This document shows positions 17,189 through 26,552 of a DNA stretch of 64,000 bases, piece by piece. The stretch's first letter is position 1. Each line of letters opens with the position of its first letter. Under the pieces are notes generated by a model. That model worked only from the letters and a program-made list of their open reading frames with translations, did no database searches and was not told the origin of the DNA. This stretch comes from Bordetella genomosp. 8 (GTDB lineage Bacteria; Pseudomonadota; Gammaproteobacteria; Burkholderiales; Burkholderiaceae_B), in NCBI RefSeq assembly GCF_002119685.1, contig NZ_CP021108.1:4774001-4838000 (forward strand). Direction: 5' to 3'. The translations under genes and the position numbers were made by a program.

Positions 17189-18361
17189 ATGCTGATCGAC
17201 TTCTTCTACCACCTGCGCGCGCACCGGCTGCCGGTGTCGGTACAGGAATACCTGACCCTGCTGGAAGCGCTGCGCCAGCCGCTCATGCCGCCGACGCTGG
17301 ACGAGTTCTATCATTTGTCGCGCATGACGCTGGTCAAGGACGAAACCCTGTTCGACCGCTACGACCAGGCCTTCGCGGCGTACTACCGCGGCATCGCCGC
17401 CAGCCTGCCGCCGGACAAGCAGATCCCGCTGGACTGGCTGATCAAGCAGCTCGAACGCACGCTCACGCCGGAAGAAAAGGCCGCCATCCAGGCCCATGGC
17501 TGGGACAAGCTGATGGAGTTGTTCAAGCAGAGGCTGCAGGAACAGACCGAACGCCATGCCGGCGGCAGCAAATGGATAGGCACCGGTGGCACGTCGCCTT
17601 TCGGCAATGGCGGCTACCACCCCGAAGGCATACGCGTGGGCGGGGAGTCGGGCGGCAATCGCAGCGCGGTCAAGGTCTGGGACATGCGCCAGTTCCGCGA
17701 TTACGACGACACGCTCGAACTGGGCACCCGCAATTTCAAGGTGGCGCTGCGGCGGCTGCGCCGCTTCGCGCGCCAGGGCGCCGACCTGGAACTGGACCTG
17801 GACGACACCATCACCAGCACCGCCCGCAATGCGGGCCACCTGGATCTGCGCCTGGTCCCGGAACGACGCAATACCGTGAAAGTTCTGATGCTGCTCGACG
17901 TGGGCGGCAGCATGGACGACCACATCGCCCGGGTAGAGGAATTGTTTTCCGCGGCGCGCAGCGAATTCCGCCACCTGGACGTCTTCTACTTCCACAACTG
18001 TCCGTACGAGCGCCTGTGGCAAAGCAACCGGCGCCGCCAGAGCGACGGTTTCGACACCTGGGATGTGCTGCGCAAGTACAACGCGGACTGGCGGCTGATC
18101 ATCGTCGGCGACGCCACGATGAGCCCCTACGAAATCCTGCAGCCGGGCGGCTCGGTCGAGCACATGAACAAGGAAGCCGGCGCGGTATGGATGCAGCGCC
18201 TGCTGGAAGCCTGGCCCAAGGCGGCCTGGCTGAATCCGGAGCCCACGGCGTCCTGGCCATATCGCCAGTCCATCGCGATCCTGAAGAACATCATGCACGA
18301 CCGCATGTATCCCGTCACCGTCGCCGGCCTGGAGCAGGCGATGCGCATGCTGTCGAAGTGA
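17189..18361 (+). CDS. VWA-domain protein, CoxE-like
   Basis: This 390-residue cytoplasmic protein has a C-terminal von Willebrand A-type domain (about 228-390). The metal-ion-dependent adhesion site reads DVGGSMD (237-243), with Gly where classic DxSxS sites have the first Ser, a variant I associate with this subfamily. The N-terminal half is helical and related to CoxE/YehP-type proteins. It works with the preceding MoxR ATPase in the common MoxR-VWA chaperone arrangement. It ends 1 bp before the stop of the convergent acetyltransferase. Confidence 0.85.
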   Translation: MLIDFFYHLRAHRLPVSVQEYLTLLEALRQPLMPPTLDEFYHLSRMTLVKDETLFDRYDQAFAAYYRGIAASLPPDKQIPLDWLIKQLERTLTPEEKAAIQAHGWDKLMELFKQRLQEQTERHAGGSKWIGTGGTSPFGNGGYHPEGIRVGGESGGNRSAVKVWDMRQFRDYDDTLELGTRNFKVALRRLRRFARQGADLELDLDDTITSTARNAGHLDLRLVPERRNTVKVLMLLDVGGSMDDHIARVEELFSAARSEFRHLDVFYFHNCPYERLWQSNRRRQSDGFDTWDVLRKYNADWRLIIVGDATMSPYEILQPGGSVEHMNKEAGAVWMQRLLEAWPKAAWLNPEPTASWPYRQSIAILKNIMHDRMYPVTVAGLEQAMRMLSK

Positions 18362-18362
18362 A

Positions 18363-18899
18363 TCAACCGTCGGCCGGCTCGTCCGGGGTTTCCAGCAGCA
18401 TCTGATAGAACGCGACGTCCAGCCAGCGGCCGAACTTGAAGCCGGCCTGCCGCACCGTACCTGCGTGCGTGAACCCCAGCTTTTCATGCAGCGCGCAACT
18501 GGCCGTGTTGCTGGTATCGATGGCGCCCACCAGCACGTGGTATTGCTGGGCGCGGGCGCGCGCGATCAGCGCGCGCATCAGTGCCTGGCCCAGGCCGCGG
18601 CCGCGATGATCACGCGCGACGTACACGGAATGCTCGACCGAATACTTGAAGGCCGGAAAGGCGCGGAACGTGCCATAGCTGGCGAAGCCCATGAGCGTGC
18701 CGTCGCCGTCCTCGAAGCCGATCACCGGGAAGCCGCCCTTGCGCTTGGCCTCGAACCAGGCCTGCATGACGGCGTCCGTGCGCGGCTGGTATTCGTACAG
18801 CGCCGTGGACGTCAGGATGGCGTCGTTGAAGATCTCCAGCATGGCGCCCGCATGGCGCTCGTAGGTGCAATCGACGGGGATCATCGCGTGCTCATCCAC
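18363..18899 (-). CDS. GNAT-family N-acetyltransferase (phosphinothricin acetyltransferase-like)
   Basis: This 178-residue enzyme has the acetyl-CoA-binding V/I-x-x-x-x-R-G-x-G-x-A motif as YVARDHRGRGLGQALM (about 93-108) and a C-terminal NTASCALHEKLGFTHAGTVRQAGFK. The latter is typical of the Pat/phosphinothricin branch, which acetylates small amines or amino-acid analogues. The ATG at 18899 has AGGG 9 nt upstream; an ATG at 18884 is also possible. It is 7 bp after a secreted hypothetical on the same strand. The substrate is unknown. Confidence 0.83.
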   Translation of the reverse strand: MDEHAMIPVDCTYERHAGAMLEIFNDAILTSTALYEYQPRTDAVMQAWFEAKRKGGFPVIGFEDGDGTLMGFASYGTFRAFPAFKYSVEHSVYVARDHRGRGLGQALMRALIARARAQQYHVLVGAIDTSNTASCALHEKLGFTHAGTVRQAGFKFGRWLDVAFYQMLLETPDEPADG

Positions 18900-18906
18900 G
18901 CCGGCC

Positions 18907-19332
18907 CTACTTGGGCGCGGCCATGACTTCGGAATCCAGCCGGGCGCGCGGGAAAGCGGCGTCCGGATTGCCGGGCACGAATTCCGTGATCATGCCGCGG
19001 TCGCGCTGGTACTGGAAATAGCGGGCGCTCTTCATGCCCGCCTGATGCACCACGCGCGCCAGCGCGCTGATGTCGTTCAGCGTCAACGTGGGGTCGACCA
19101 GCACCGCGACGGGGGTATCGGGGCCGCGTTTCTTGTCGCGGGCCACCGCCGTCAGCGCCATTCCCAGCTGCTTGCCGTCCAGCCGGCGGGCATCCGCGTC
19201 CACCGTGTATTGCGGCGTTTTCGCGCCCTTGGCCGGCGGGAAGGTGTCCACCACCACCGGCGAACGCGCCGCGGCGGCGCCGCACAGGCTCCAGGCGGCC
19301 AGCAGGAAAAGGATCTTTTGGAAAAGCTTCAT
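18907..19332 (-). CDS. Secreted hypothetical protein
   Basis: This 141-residue protein has a clear signal peptide (about 1-22: MKLFQKILFLLAAWSLCGAA). The mature domain has alternating strands and helices (AVLVDPTLTLNDISALARVVHQAG), and the last 25 residues are Pro/Ala-rich. I do not recognise a family. It is likely periplasmic. It is transcribed just ahead of the acetyltransferase, but no functional link is evident. Confidence 0.65.
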   Translation of the reverse strand: MKLFQKILFLLAAWSLCGAAAARSPVVVDTFPPAKGAKTPQYTVDADARRLDGKQLGMALTAVARDKKRGPDTPVAVLVDPTLTLNDISALARVVHQAGMKSARYFQYQRDRGMITEFVPGNPDAAFPRARLDSEVMAAPK

Positions 19333-19484
19333 CTTGAATTCGTTCCTTGTGATGCGGTGCGCGGTATGGCCGCGCGGGTAGGAATATACCTTGGCGGTCC
19401 GCCGCCGCCCAGGGCAAGGGGGGGTGCCGGGCCCGTGTAATGCCCCGCCGATTCGTCTCGGACCGCGGGGGATCCAGGGCGCCG

Positions 19485-19500
19485 CGATAGGAACCTATCG
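19485..19500. promoter_or_regulatory. 16-bp palindrome upstream of the M16 peptidase
   Basis: CGATAGG and CCTATCG are perfect arms with a 2-bp spacer, 48 bp before the peptidase start. It may be an operator, but no regulator is encoded next to it. Confidence 0.35.
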
Positions 19501-19548
19501 ACCCGTATACACTCCAACAACTTCACCATCTCGCAGGGAAACCCGTCC

Positions 19549-22299
19549 ATGCCCATTTCCACCCCCGCATTGTCGCGCCACCTGAAGACACTGATTTTTT
19601 CGTCCTTCCTGGCTTTCCAGGCCAGCGCGGCGACACTGCCGGAAGGCACGACGGAAGTCTCCTCCGTAGAGGGCATTACGGAATTCCGCCTGAGCAACGG
19701 GCTGCGCGTGCTGCTGGCGCCGGACGACTCCAAACCCACCACCACGGTCAACATGACCTATCTGGTGGGTTCGCGCAATGAAAACTATGGCCAGACGGGC
19801 ATGGCGCACCTGCTGGAGCACATGCTGTTCAAGGGCACGCCCACCACCCGCAACGCGATGGGCGAGTTCTCGCGCCGCGGCCTGGCCGCCAACGGCAGCA
19901 CCAGCAGCGACCGCACCAACTATTTCGCCAGCTTCGCCGCCAACCCGGAAACGCTGGACTGGTACCTGGGCTGGCAGGCCGACGCCATGGTCAATTCGCT
20001 GATTGCGCGGGAAGACCTGGATACGGAAATGACCGTGGTCCGCAACGAGATGGAAAACGGCGAAAACAGCCCCTTCCGCATCCTGATGCAGAAGATGGAA
20101 GCCGCGGCCTTCCAGTGGCACAACTACGGCAAGGACACCATAGGCGCGCGCTCGGACGTCGAAAACGTCGATATCGGCCAGTTGCAGGCGTTCTACCACC
20201 AGTATTACCAGCCCGACAACGCCGTGCTCATCGTCGCGGGCAAGTTCAATCCCCAGGATACGCTGGACACGATCAGCAAGACGCTGGGCAAGGTGCCGCG
20301 CCCGAGCCGTCCGCTGCCGCCCGAATACACGGTCGAACCGGTGCAGGACGGCGAACGCGAAGTCACGCTGCGGCGCGCCGGCGGCACGCCGCTGGTGGCG
20401 GCGATGTACCACATCCCCGCCGCGGGCAGCCCCGACTACGTACCGATGGACCTGGCCACCGTCATGCTGTCGGACACGCCGTCCGGCCGGCTGTACCGCA
20501 ATATGGTGCAGCGCAAGCTGGCGTCGGACGTCTTCGGCTTCACGATGGAACAGCGCGATCCCGGCGTGGTGATGTTCGGCGCCCAGCTGGAGCCCACCAT
20601 GGACCAGGACGCATCCCTGAAGGCGCTGACCAGCACGCTGGAATCGGTGGGCCGCACGCCTTTCACGCAGGAAGAGCTGGACCGCGCGCGCAGCAAGTGG
20701 CTGCGCGATTGGGAGCAGACCTATAGCGACCCGCAACGGATCGGCGTCGCCCTGTCCGAAGCCATCGCCAGCGGCGACTGGCGCCTGTTCTTCCTGCAAC
20801 GCGATCGCGTGCGCGAGGCCAAGCTGGCCGACGTACAGCGTGTCGCCGCCGCCTACCTGGTGCCCAGCAACCGCACGGCGGGCCGCTATATCCCGACGGC
20901 CAAGCCGGTGCGCGCGCCGGCCAACAGCCGCGTCGACCTGACCGCGGCGCTGAAGGACTACAAGGGCGATCCGGGCTATACGCAGGCCGCGGCCTTCGAT
21001 CCGACCCCGGCCAATATCGACAAGCTGACGGTCCGCCGCACGCTGGACCTGCCCAACGGCAAGGTGGACGTCGCCCTGCTGTCCAAGCCCACGCGCGGGC
21101 ACCGCGTGCGCGCGCGCCTGCTCCTGCAGTTCGGCAACGCGGACACCTTGCGCGGCCAGCGCGACGTCGCCGACGCCGTGGCCGATATGCTCGAGCGCGG
21201 CACCAGCAAGCTGTCGCGCCAGGCCATCCAGGACCGCTTCGACCAACTGAAGGCAGACGTCAACTTCAGCGGTTCAGGCACCAACCTGTCCGTTTCCATC
21301 TCCACCACGCGCGACAACCTGCCCGCGGTCGTCGCCACGGTGATGGACATCATCCGCAACGCCAACTTCCCGCAGGCCCAGCTGGACGAATACAAGGCGC
21401 AGGCCATCACCGCCATCCAGAACGCCATGAACGAACCGTCGGCCCTGGCCATGCGAGCCCTGGCGCGTCAGGACAATCCGTGGCCCAAGGACGATATCCG
21501 CTACGTGCCGACCTTCGAGGAATCGCTGGCCAGCGTGCGGACCCTGTCGCATGACGTGCTGGCGCGCTTCCACAACCGGTTCTACGGCGCCGGAACGATC
21601 GCGTTCTCCGCCGTGGGCGATTTCGACGCGGACGCCACCGAAACGGCGCTGAAGAAAGGCCTGGCGGGCTGGAAGCGCGGCGCGCCCTACACCCGGGTGC
21701 CCGAGCCCTACCGCGCCATCCCGGCGCAGAAGTTCGACATTCCCACGCCGGACAAGGCGAACGCCTTCTACGCCAGCCGCATGCCGCTGGCGCTGCAGGA
21801 CACGTCCAAGGACTACGCGGCCTTGTACATGGCCAACTACCTGCTGGGCACCTCGGAAACCTCGCGCCTGTGGAACCGGGTCCGCGAAAAGGACGGCCTG
21901 TCATACAACGTGCGCAGCACGCTGTCGGCGTCGTCGTTCGAGCCGCGCGGCAGCTGGGTGGTCTATGCGATCTACGCGCCGGAAAACCGCCAGCGCCTGG
22001 AGCAGGCCATTTCGGAAGAACTCGCGCGCGTCCACAAGGACGGCTTTTCGGAAGCGGAAATCCGCGATGGGATCGCCTCGCTGCTGAACTATCGGCGTCT
22101 GAGCCGGGCACAGGACGACGTCCTGGCCAGCACGTGGATAGACTACATCCGCCGCGGCCGTACCTTTGCCTGGTCGGCCGACATGGACAAGCAGATTGCC
22201 GCGCTGACGCCGGCCGCCGTGAACGAAGCACTGCGCACCTACCTGAAGCCGCAGGACTTCAGCACCGCGGTGGCGGGTGACTTCACCAAGAAGAAGTAA
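19549..22299 (+). CDS. M16-family zinc metallopeptidase, two-domain, periplasmic
   Basis: This 916-residue pitrilysin-type peptidase has a signal peptide (about 1-28, ending ASAA). The inverted zinc motif HLLEH is at 87-91, with the further Glu ligand in VVRNEMENGE about 75 residues later. A second, non-catalytic M16 half follows (about 500-916), giving the clam-shell arrangement. It probably degrades small peptides or misfolded fragments in the periplasm. It is monocistronic, with a strong terminator 17 bp after the stop. Confidence 0.92.
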   Translation: MPISTPALSRHLKTLIFSSFLAFQASAATLPEGTTEVSSVEGITEFRLSNGLRVLLAPDDSKPTTTVNMTYLVGSRNENYGQTGMAHLLEHMLFKGTPTTRNAMGEFSRRGLAANGSTSSDRTNYFASFAANPETLDWYLGWQADAMVNSLIAREDLDTEMTVVRNEMENGENSPFRILMQKMEAAAFQWHNYGKDTIGARSDVENVDIGQLQAFYHQYYQPDNAVLIVAGKFNPQDTLDTISKTLGKVPRPSRPLPPEYTVEPVQDGEREVTLRRAGGTPLVAAMYHIPAAGSPDYVPMDLATVMLSDTPSGRLYRNMVQRKLASDVFGFTMEQRDPGVVMFGAQLEPTMDQDASLKALTSTLESVGRTPFTQEELDRARSKWLRDWEQTYSDPQRIGVALSEAIASGDWRLFFLQRDRVREAKLADVQRVAAAYLVPSNRTAGRYIPTAKPVRAPANSRVDLTAALKDYKGDPGYTQAAAFDPTPANIDKLTVRRTLDLPNGKVDVALLSKPTRGHRVRARLLLQFGNADTLRGQRDVADAVADMLERGTSKLSRQAIQDRFDQLKADVNFSGSGTNLSVSISTTRDNLPAVVATVMDIIRNANFPQAQLDEYKAQAITAIQNAMNEPSALAMRALARQDNPWPKDDIRYVPTFEESLASVRTLSHDVLARFHNRFYGAGTIAFSAVGDFDADATETALKKGLAGWKRGAPYTRVPEPYRAIPAQKFDIPTPDKANAFYASRMPLALQDTSKDYAALYMANYLLGTSETSRLWNRVREKDGLSYNVRSTLSASSFEPRGSWVVYAIYAPENRQRLEQAISEELARVHKDGFSEAEIRDGIASLLNYRRLSRAQDDVLASTWIDYIRRGRTFAWSADMDKQIAALTPAAVNEALRTYLKPQDFSTAVAGDFTKKK

Positions 22300-22315
22300 A
22301 CCCTGCCACCCATGG

Positions 22316-22350
22316 AAAAAAGGCGCGGCCCGGGGCCGCGCCTTTTTTTT
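22316..22350 (+). terminator. Strong intrinsic terminator after the M16 gene
   Basis: GGCGCGGCC and GGCCGCGCC form a perfect 9-bp stem with a 3-nt loop, followed by eight T residues and preceded by six A residues. The flanking A-tract could make it work in both directions, but the opposing gene ends 80 bp away. Confidence 0.9.
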
Positions 22351-22432
22351 GCCCCGTGGCGGGTCGCGGCGCGGTGGCGGTAGCCGCACGCCTGCCGTCA
22401 CGGCCCTCCGCCGCCATGCGGCGGGCCGGATC

Positions 22433-24721
22433 CTACGCGTGCGGATAATCCTTCAGCCGCGGACCCGCGGCCAGCGGCGTGCTGCGCAGGCGCATGCCGG
22501 TGGCGTCGGCGATGGCGTTGGCCACGCAGGCCGACGCCGGTCCTTGCGACGCCTCGCCGGCGCCCAGGAAAGGCGCGCCGGGACGGTCTATCAGGTGCAC
22601 TTCTATCTTGTCCGGCACGTTGGAAAAACGCAGGATGGGATAGGTGCTCCAGTCGAAGGTGGTGACCCGCCGCTTGTCGAAATGCAGCTGCTCGTACAGC
22701 GTCCAGCTGGTGGACTGGATGATGCCGCCCTCCACCTGGTTGCGCACGCCGTCCGGGTTGACGATCTGCCCTGTATCAATGGCGGCGACCGCGCGATGGA
22801 TGTGCACCTCGCCCGTATCGCGATCCACCGTCAGCTCCATGCCGATGGCCAGGTAGGCCATCAGGTTCTTGTACATGGCGAAGGAAAAGCCGAAGCCGCG
22901 GCCGGGCTCGCGCTTGCGCTTGGGATCCCAGCCGAAGCGCTGGGCCGCCAGCTGGATCACGTCGCGGGCGCGCGGGTCCTTGATGTGCCGCAGGCGATAT
23001 TCCACCGGATCGGCCTGGGCCGCCGCCGCCAGCTCGTCCATGAAGCTTTCGATGGCGAAGATGTTCATGTAGGCGCCCAGCGACCGCATCGCCGACACGC
23101 GCAAGGGCATCTCGGGAATGAAGTGATGCAGCACCTTGGTGTTGGGAAAGGCGTAAAGCGGGATGCTGTTGCGGTCGCCGCCGCCCTCCGGCATGGGAAT
23201 CGGCACGGGCGGCGCGGGCGTGAAGGGCTGCGCCAGCGCCCACGTCGGAATCATGCGGCCGGCGTTGTCGATGCGCTGGTTATGGCTGTTGCTCCATATC
23301 TCGTATTGCCAATCCACCACATTGCCCTGGGCGTCCAGCGATGCCTGCACCTCGGTCACCATGGGTGGACCGGCGGGCTCCCAGGTATGTTCCTGGTCAC
23401 GCATCCACTGCACGCGCACCGGGCGCCCCGGCACCGCGCGGGCGACCAGCGCCGCGTCGGCGGCCACGTCATCCGCACCGTTGTGGCCGTAGCAGCCCGA
23501 GCCTTCCACGTGAATGCAGCGCACCTTGTCCTGCGGCAGCGACAGCATTTCCGCCAGGCCCTTGCGCAACGGGAAAACGCCTTGCGTATGCGTCCATACC
23601 GTCATCGCGCCATTATCGAAATGCCCGATGGCGCAGGAGGGTCCGATGGAGCCGTGCGTCAGATACGGCTTCGAATAGCGCGCCTTCAGGGTTCGAACGC
23701 CGGGCGCGGCGGGGCCCTTGCGATCGATCACGTCGATCTCCCGCGAAGGCAGCGACTTCAGGTAATCATGGATGCCGGACTCGTCGGGCAGCACATAGGT
23801 TTCTTCCCACTGCGCCGATTGCGCCAGGGCGCGCATGGCGACGATGGCCTGCCATTCGTCCTGGGCAACCACGGCCAGGTAGTTGCCGTCGCGGACGACC
23901 TTGATCACGCCTGGCATGGCCTGCACGCCATCGAAGTCGGCCTTGATCAACCTGGCGCCATAGGATGGCTGGCGCACCACGCGCGCGTGCACCATGCCGG
24001 GCAGGCGCATGTCCTGGACATAGCTGGCGCCGCCGGTCACCTTGCCCGGGATGTCCACGCGCTGCATGGGCTGGCCCAGCACCGTGTGGGTCCGAGGATC
24101 CTTCAGCGGCGATTCGGGCTGCGCGGCGCGATGCAGGTCCAGCCCGGCAACCGCCTCTCCATACGTCAGGCGCCGGCCGTCGGGCGCCTGGATCACGCCC
24201 TTGGCGACGGTCAGCGTATCGACGGCCACCTTCAGGCGGTCCGCCGCGGCTTGCACCAGCAGCCCGCGCACCTGCGCGGCGGCGTTCAGGATGGCGGTGC
24301 CGCTGTCGGCCACCGAATGGCTGCCGGCGGTATAGCCTTCGTTGGGGGTGCGCGCCGTGTCGGCCGTGACCAGATGCACGGCTTCCGGCGCGACGTCCAG
24401 CTCTTCCGCCGCGATCTGGATGAACGCCGTGCGCACGCCGGTGCCGAGCTCGGCCTTGCCGGTGAAGACGGTGAGCTTGCCGGTTTCGTCCAGCCTGACC
24501 CAGGCGTCCAGCATGGGCGTGGTGTTCAGGTTGCCGGGCAGTTTCGGACCCTTGGAGGCGGCTTCCTGCGCCATGGCGGGCATATGGGGCAGCAGCGAAA
24601 AGCCCACGGTGATGGCGCCGGCGGCCAGGAAGCGGCGGCGCGTCGGGTCTTGGGGCAGTTCGGGCGAGGCGCCCGATGAATGTCGAGGGGCGCTTGGTCG
24701 CGTGATCCGGCTTGCGCTCAT
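22433..24721 (-). CDS. Molybdopterin-binding subunit of a xanthine-dehydrogenase-family oxidoreductase (IorB-like)
   Basis: This 762-residue large subunit carries a Tat signal with RRRFLAAG (residues 28-35) and a hydrophobic stretch ending AMA, so it is exported folded with cofactor. Internal features match isoquinoline 1-oxidoreductase/aldehyde-dehydrogenase type enzymes: GKAELGTGVRT, GSIGPSCAIG, a large molybdopterin-contact region and the GVGEA-like motif as LGAGEASQGP near the C-terminus. The start at 24721 overlaps the 2Fe-2S gene by 4 bp (ATGA). The substrate could be an N-heterocycle or an aldehyde; sequence alone does not decide. Confidence 0.88.
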   Translation of the reverse strand: MSASRITRPSAPRHSSGASPELPQDPTRRRFLAAGAITVGFSLLPHMPAMAQEAASKGPKLPGNLNTTPMLDAWVRLDETGKLTVFTGKAELGTGVRTAFIQIAAEELDVAPEAVHLVTADTARTPNEGYTAGSHSVADSGTAILNAAAQVRGLLVQAAADRLKVAVDTLTVAKGVIQAPDGRRLTYGEAVAGLDLHRAAQPESPLKDPRTHTVLGQPMQRVDIPGKVTGGASYVQDMRLPGMVHARVVRQPSYGARLIKADFDGVQAMPGVIKVVRDGNYLAVVAQDEWQAIVAMRALAQSAQWEETYVLPDESGIHDYLKSLPSREIDVIDRKGPAAPGVRTLKARYSKPYLTHGSIGPSCAIGHFDNGAMTVWTHTQGVFPLRKGLAEMLSLPQDKVRCIHVEGSGCYGHNGADDVAADAALVARAVPGRPVRVQWMRDQEHTWEPAGPPMVTEVQASLDAQGNVVDWQYEIWSNSHNQRIDNAGRMIPTWALAQPFTPAPPVPIPMPEGGGDRNSIPLYAFPNTKVLHHFIPEMPLRVSAMRSLGAYMNIFAIESFMDELAAAAQADPVEYRLRHIKDPRARDVIQLAAQRFGWDPKRKREPGRGFGFSFAMYKNLMAYLAIGMELTVDRDTGEVHIHRAVAAIDTGQIVNPDGVRNQVEGGIIQSTSWTLYEQLHFDKRRVTTFDWSTYPILRFSNVPDKIEVHLIDRPGAPFLGAGEASQGPASACVANAIADATGMRLRSTPLAAGPRLKDYPHA

Positions 24722-25227
24722 TTGGCGGCTCCCGTGGCGGCGACCGTCTCGCCATTGGTCGCGCCGGCGGCGCGCATGGCGGTCGCCGCGTCCGCGATCG
24801 CGGCCAGGATGCGCATGTGGGTGCCGCAGCGGCACAGATTGGGCTGCATGTGCGCGCGGATCTCCTCTTCGCTGGGCGAGCTGTTGCGATCCAGCAGGGC
24901 CTGCGCGCGCATCACCATCCCGGCGATGCAGTAGCCGCACTGCGCGGCCTGCTTGTCGATGAAGGCCTTCTGCAGCGGACCGGGATGTTCGGCCGTGCCC
25001 AGGCCTTCGATCGTCCTTACCTTGCGGCCCTGGGCGGCCGCGGCGGGAAACTGGCAGGAGAACACCGGCTCCTGGTCGACGATGACGGTACAGGCGCCGC
25101 ACTGGCCCATGCCGCAGCCGAACTTGGCGCCGTTCAATTCCAGGTGGTTGCGCAGCGCGTACAGCAGGGGCATCGAGGGATCGATGTCCAGGTCATGCGG
25201 CGTGCCGTTGACGGTCAAGGTAATCAT
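24718..25227 (-). CDS. 2Fe-2S subunit of the molybdenum hydroxylase (IorA-like)
   Basis: This 169-residue protein has the two-cluster arrangement of the family. A plant-ferredoxin-type site uses Cys38, 43, 46 and 58 (GCGMGQCGACT). A helical-domain site uses Cys97, 100, 132 and 134 (QCGYC, LCRCG). It passes electrons from the molybdenum centre to the cytochrome encoded upstream. Four-base ATGA overlaps on both sides tie all three genes into one transcript read from 26552 to 22433. Confidence 0.92.
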   Translation of the reverse strand: MITLTVNGTPHDLDIDPSMPLLYALRNHLELNGAKFGCGMGQCGACTVIVDQEPVFSCQFPAAAAQGRKVRTIEGLGTAEHPGPLQKAFIDKQAAQCGYCIAGMVMRAQALLDRNSSPSEEEIRAHMQPNLCRCGTHMRILAAIADAATAMRAAGATNGETVAATGAAK

Positions 25228-26552
25228 TTGGACGTGTTCTCCTTGCGGATCTTCGCGACCGCGTCATCCAGTCCGGTCCAGGCGGGACGCTGCGCGATGC
25301 TCACGCGGGTAAAGGCCAGGATGTCGGCAATCTGCTGATCGTTCAAGGTGTGCGCGAAAGAAGGCATGTAATGGGATGCGGCGGAGCCCCTCAGGGGGAT
25401 GCCTTGCAGGATCAGGTTGACGGCGTTGCGCGGGCTGTCGGCGTTGACGACGGAGCTGAGCGCCAGCGACGGACGCTCGCCTATGGTCGTCATCGGGGCC
25501 GATGCGGCGTGGCAGGCGGCGCAGGTGGAGGCGAACAGCGCCGCGCCGCGTTGGAGGCGCTCGGCATCGGGCTGGCTGCCTGCCTGGGCGGGTGCGGTTG
25601 CGGGCGTGGATGGGGGTGCGGATGCGGGTCCGGATGCGGGTGCGGGTGCGGCCGGCGCCGAGGCATCCAGCGAGAGCAGATACACCGCCATGGCGCGCAC
25701 GTCGCTTTCCGAAACCAAGCCCAACTGGCGCGTGACCGGCTCCATCGGGCCCGCGGCCGCGCCGTGCTGGCTGGCCAGGCCGGTGCGCAGATAGGAGGTC
25801 AGCTGGTCGACCGTCCAGGCAGGCTGCTTGTGTCCCAGCGCATTCAGCGGCGGCACGTCCCAGCCATCGATGCTGCCGCCGGCGAACGGCTTGCCGCCGT
25901 CTTCGGCGCCCAGGGCCGTCATGGGAGTATGGCAGGCGGCGCAGTGCCCCGGTCCTTCGACCAGGTAACGGCCGCGCAGCCATTCGGCACTGTGCGAGGC
26001 ATCGTCCGGCAGCGGACCGGGATGCAGGTAAAGCAGATTCCATCCCGCGATCAGCGGCCGGAAGCCCAGGGGAAAGGTCAGCTGGTTGTCGCGCGCGGGG
26101 GCGTGAACGGGCGTGCGCGTCATCATGTACGCGTACAGGTCCTTGACGTCGGCATCCGACATCCGCGTGAAATGCGGATACGGGAAGGCCGGATACAGCA
26201 GGTGGCCGTCGCGCGACACGCCTTCGCGCATCGCCCGCGTGAACGCGGCCAGCGACCAGTTGCCGATACCGGTCTGCGGATCCGGCGTGATGTTGGTGCT
26301 GTAGAGCGTACCGAAAGGGGTATCCAGCGGCATGCCGCCGGCATAGGATTTCCCGCCGGCGACGGTATGGCAGGACACACAATCCCCGACGGCCGCCAGT
26401 TGCGCGCCGCGCGCGATCGATTGCGCATCGAACGACGTCGCCGCGGGCGGGTCGATGGGGTCGATGGCGTTGCGGTACGCGAACGAACAGGCGGCCACGC
26501 CGCCGACTACCACGATCGCAAGCACGCCTGCCGCGATGGATCTGCCTTTCAT
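25224..26552 (-). CDS. Three-haem cytochrome c, electron acceptor subunit
   Basis: This 442-residue protein has an N-terminal membrane/signal segment (about 5-22) and three CxxCH haem sites: CVSCH (58-62), CAACH (204-208) and CAACH (344-348). It resembles the cytochrome subunit of membrane-bound alcohol/aldehyde/gluconate dehydrogenases. A Pro/Ala linker (about 297-328) precedes the third haem domain and is encoded by tandem near-repeats. As the first gene of the operon it probably takes electrons from the 2Fe-2S subunit to the respiratory chain. Confidence 0.9.
   Translation of the reverse strand: MKGRSIAAGVLAIVVVGGVAACSFAYRNAIDPIDPPAATSFDAQSIARGAQLAAVGDCVSCHTVAGGKSYAGGMPLDTPFGTLYSTNITPDPQTGIGNWSLAAFTRAMREGVSRDGHLLYPAFPYPHFTRMSDADVKDLYAYMMTRTPVHAPARDNQLTFPLGFRPLIAGWNLLYLHPGPLPDDASHSAEWLRGRYLVEGPGHCAACHTPMTALGAEDGGKPFAGGSIDGWDVPPLNALGHKQPAWTVDQLTSYLRTGLASQHGAAAGPMEPVTRQLGLVSESDVRAMAVYLLSLDASAPAAPAPASGPASAPPSTPATAPAQAGSQPDAERLQRGAALFASTCAACHAASAPMTTIGERPSLALSSVVNADSPRNAVNLILQGIPLRGSAASHYMPSFAHTLNDQQIADILAFTRVSIAQRPAWTGLDDAVAKIRKENTSK
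25589..25652. repeat. Hexamer-type tandem repeat encoding the cytochrome linker
   Basis: Variants of GGTGCG and GGATGC are repeated in tandem over about 64 bp. On the coding strand they give the Ala/Pro/Gly linker between haem domains two and three. Such repeats can change length by slippage without shifting frame when whole hexamers are gained or lost. Confidence 0.55.

Noticed and set aside
22277..24679. 800-residue plus-strand ORF opposite the molybdopterin subunit
   Set aside because: It is a shadow frame with Arg/His/Gly-rich composition and no motif. The minus-strand gene has clear domains.
25589..25652. CRISPR or other array
   Set aside because: The units are 6 bp and in-frame coding for a linker, with no spacers.
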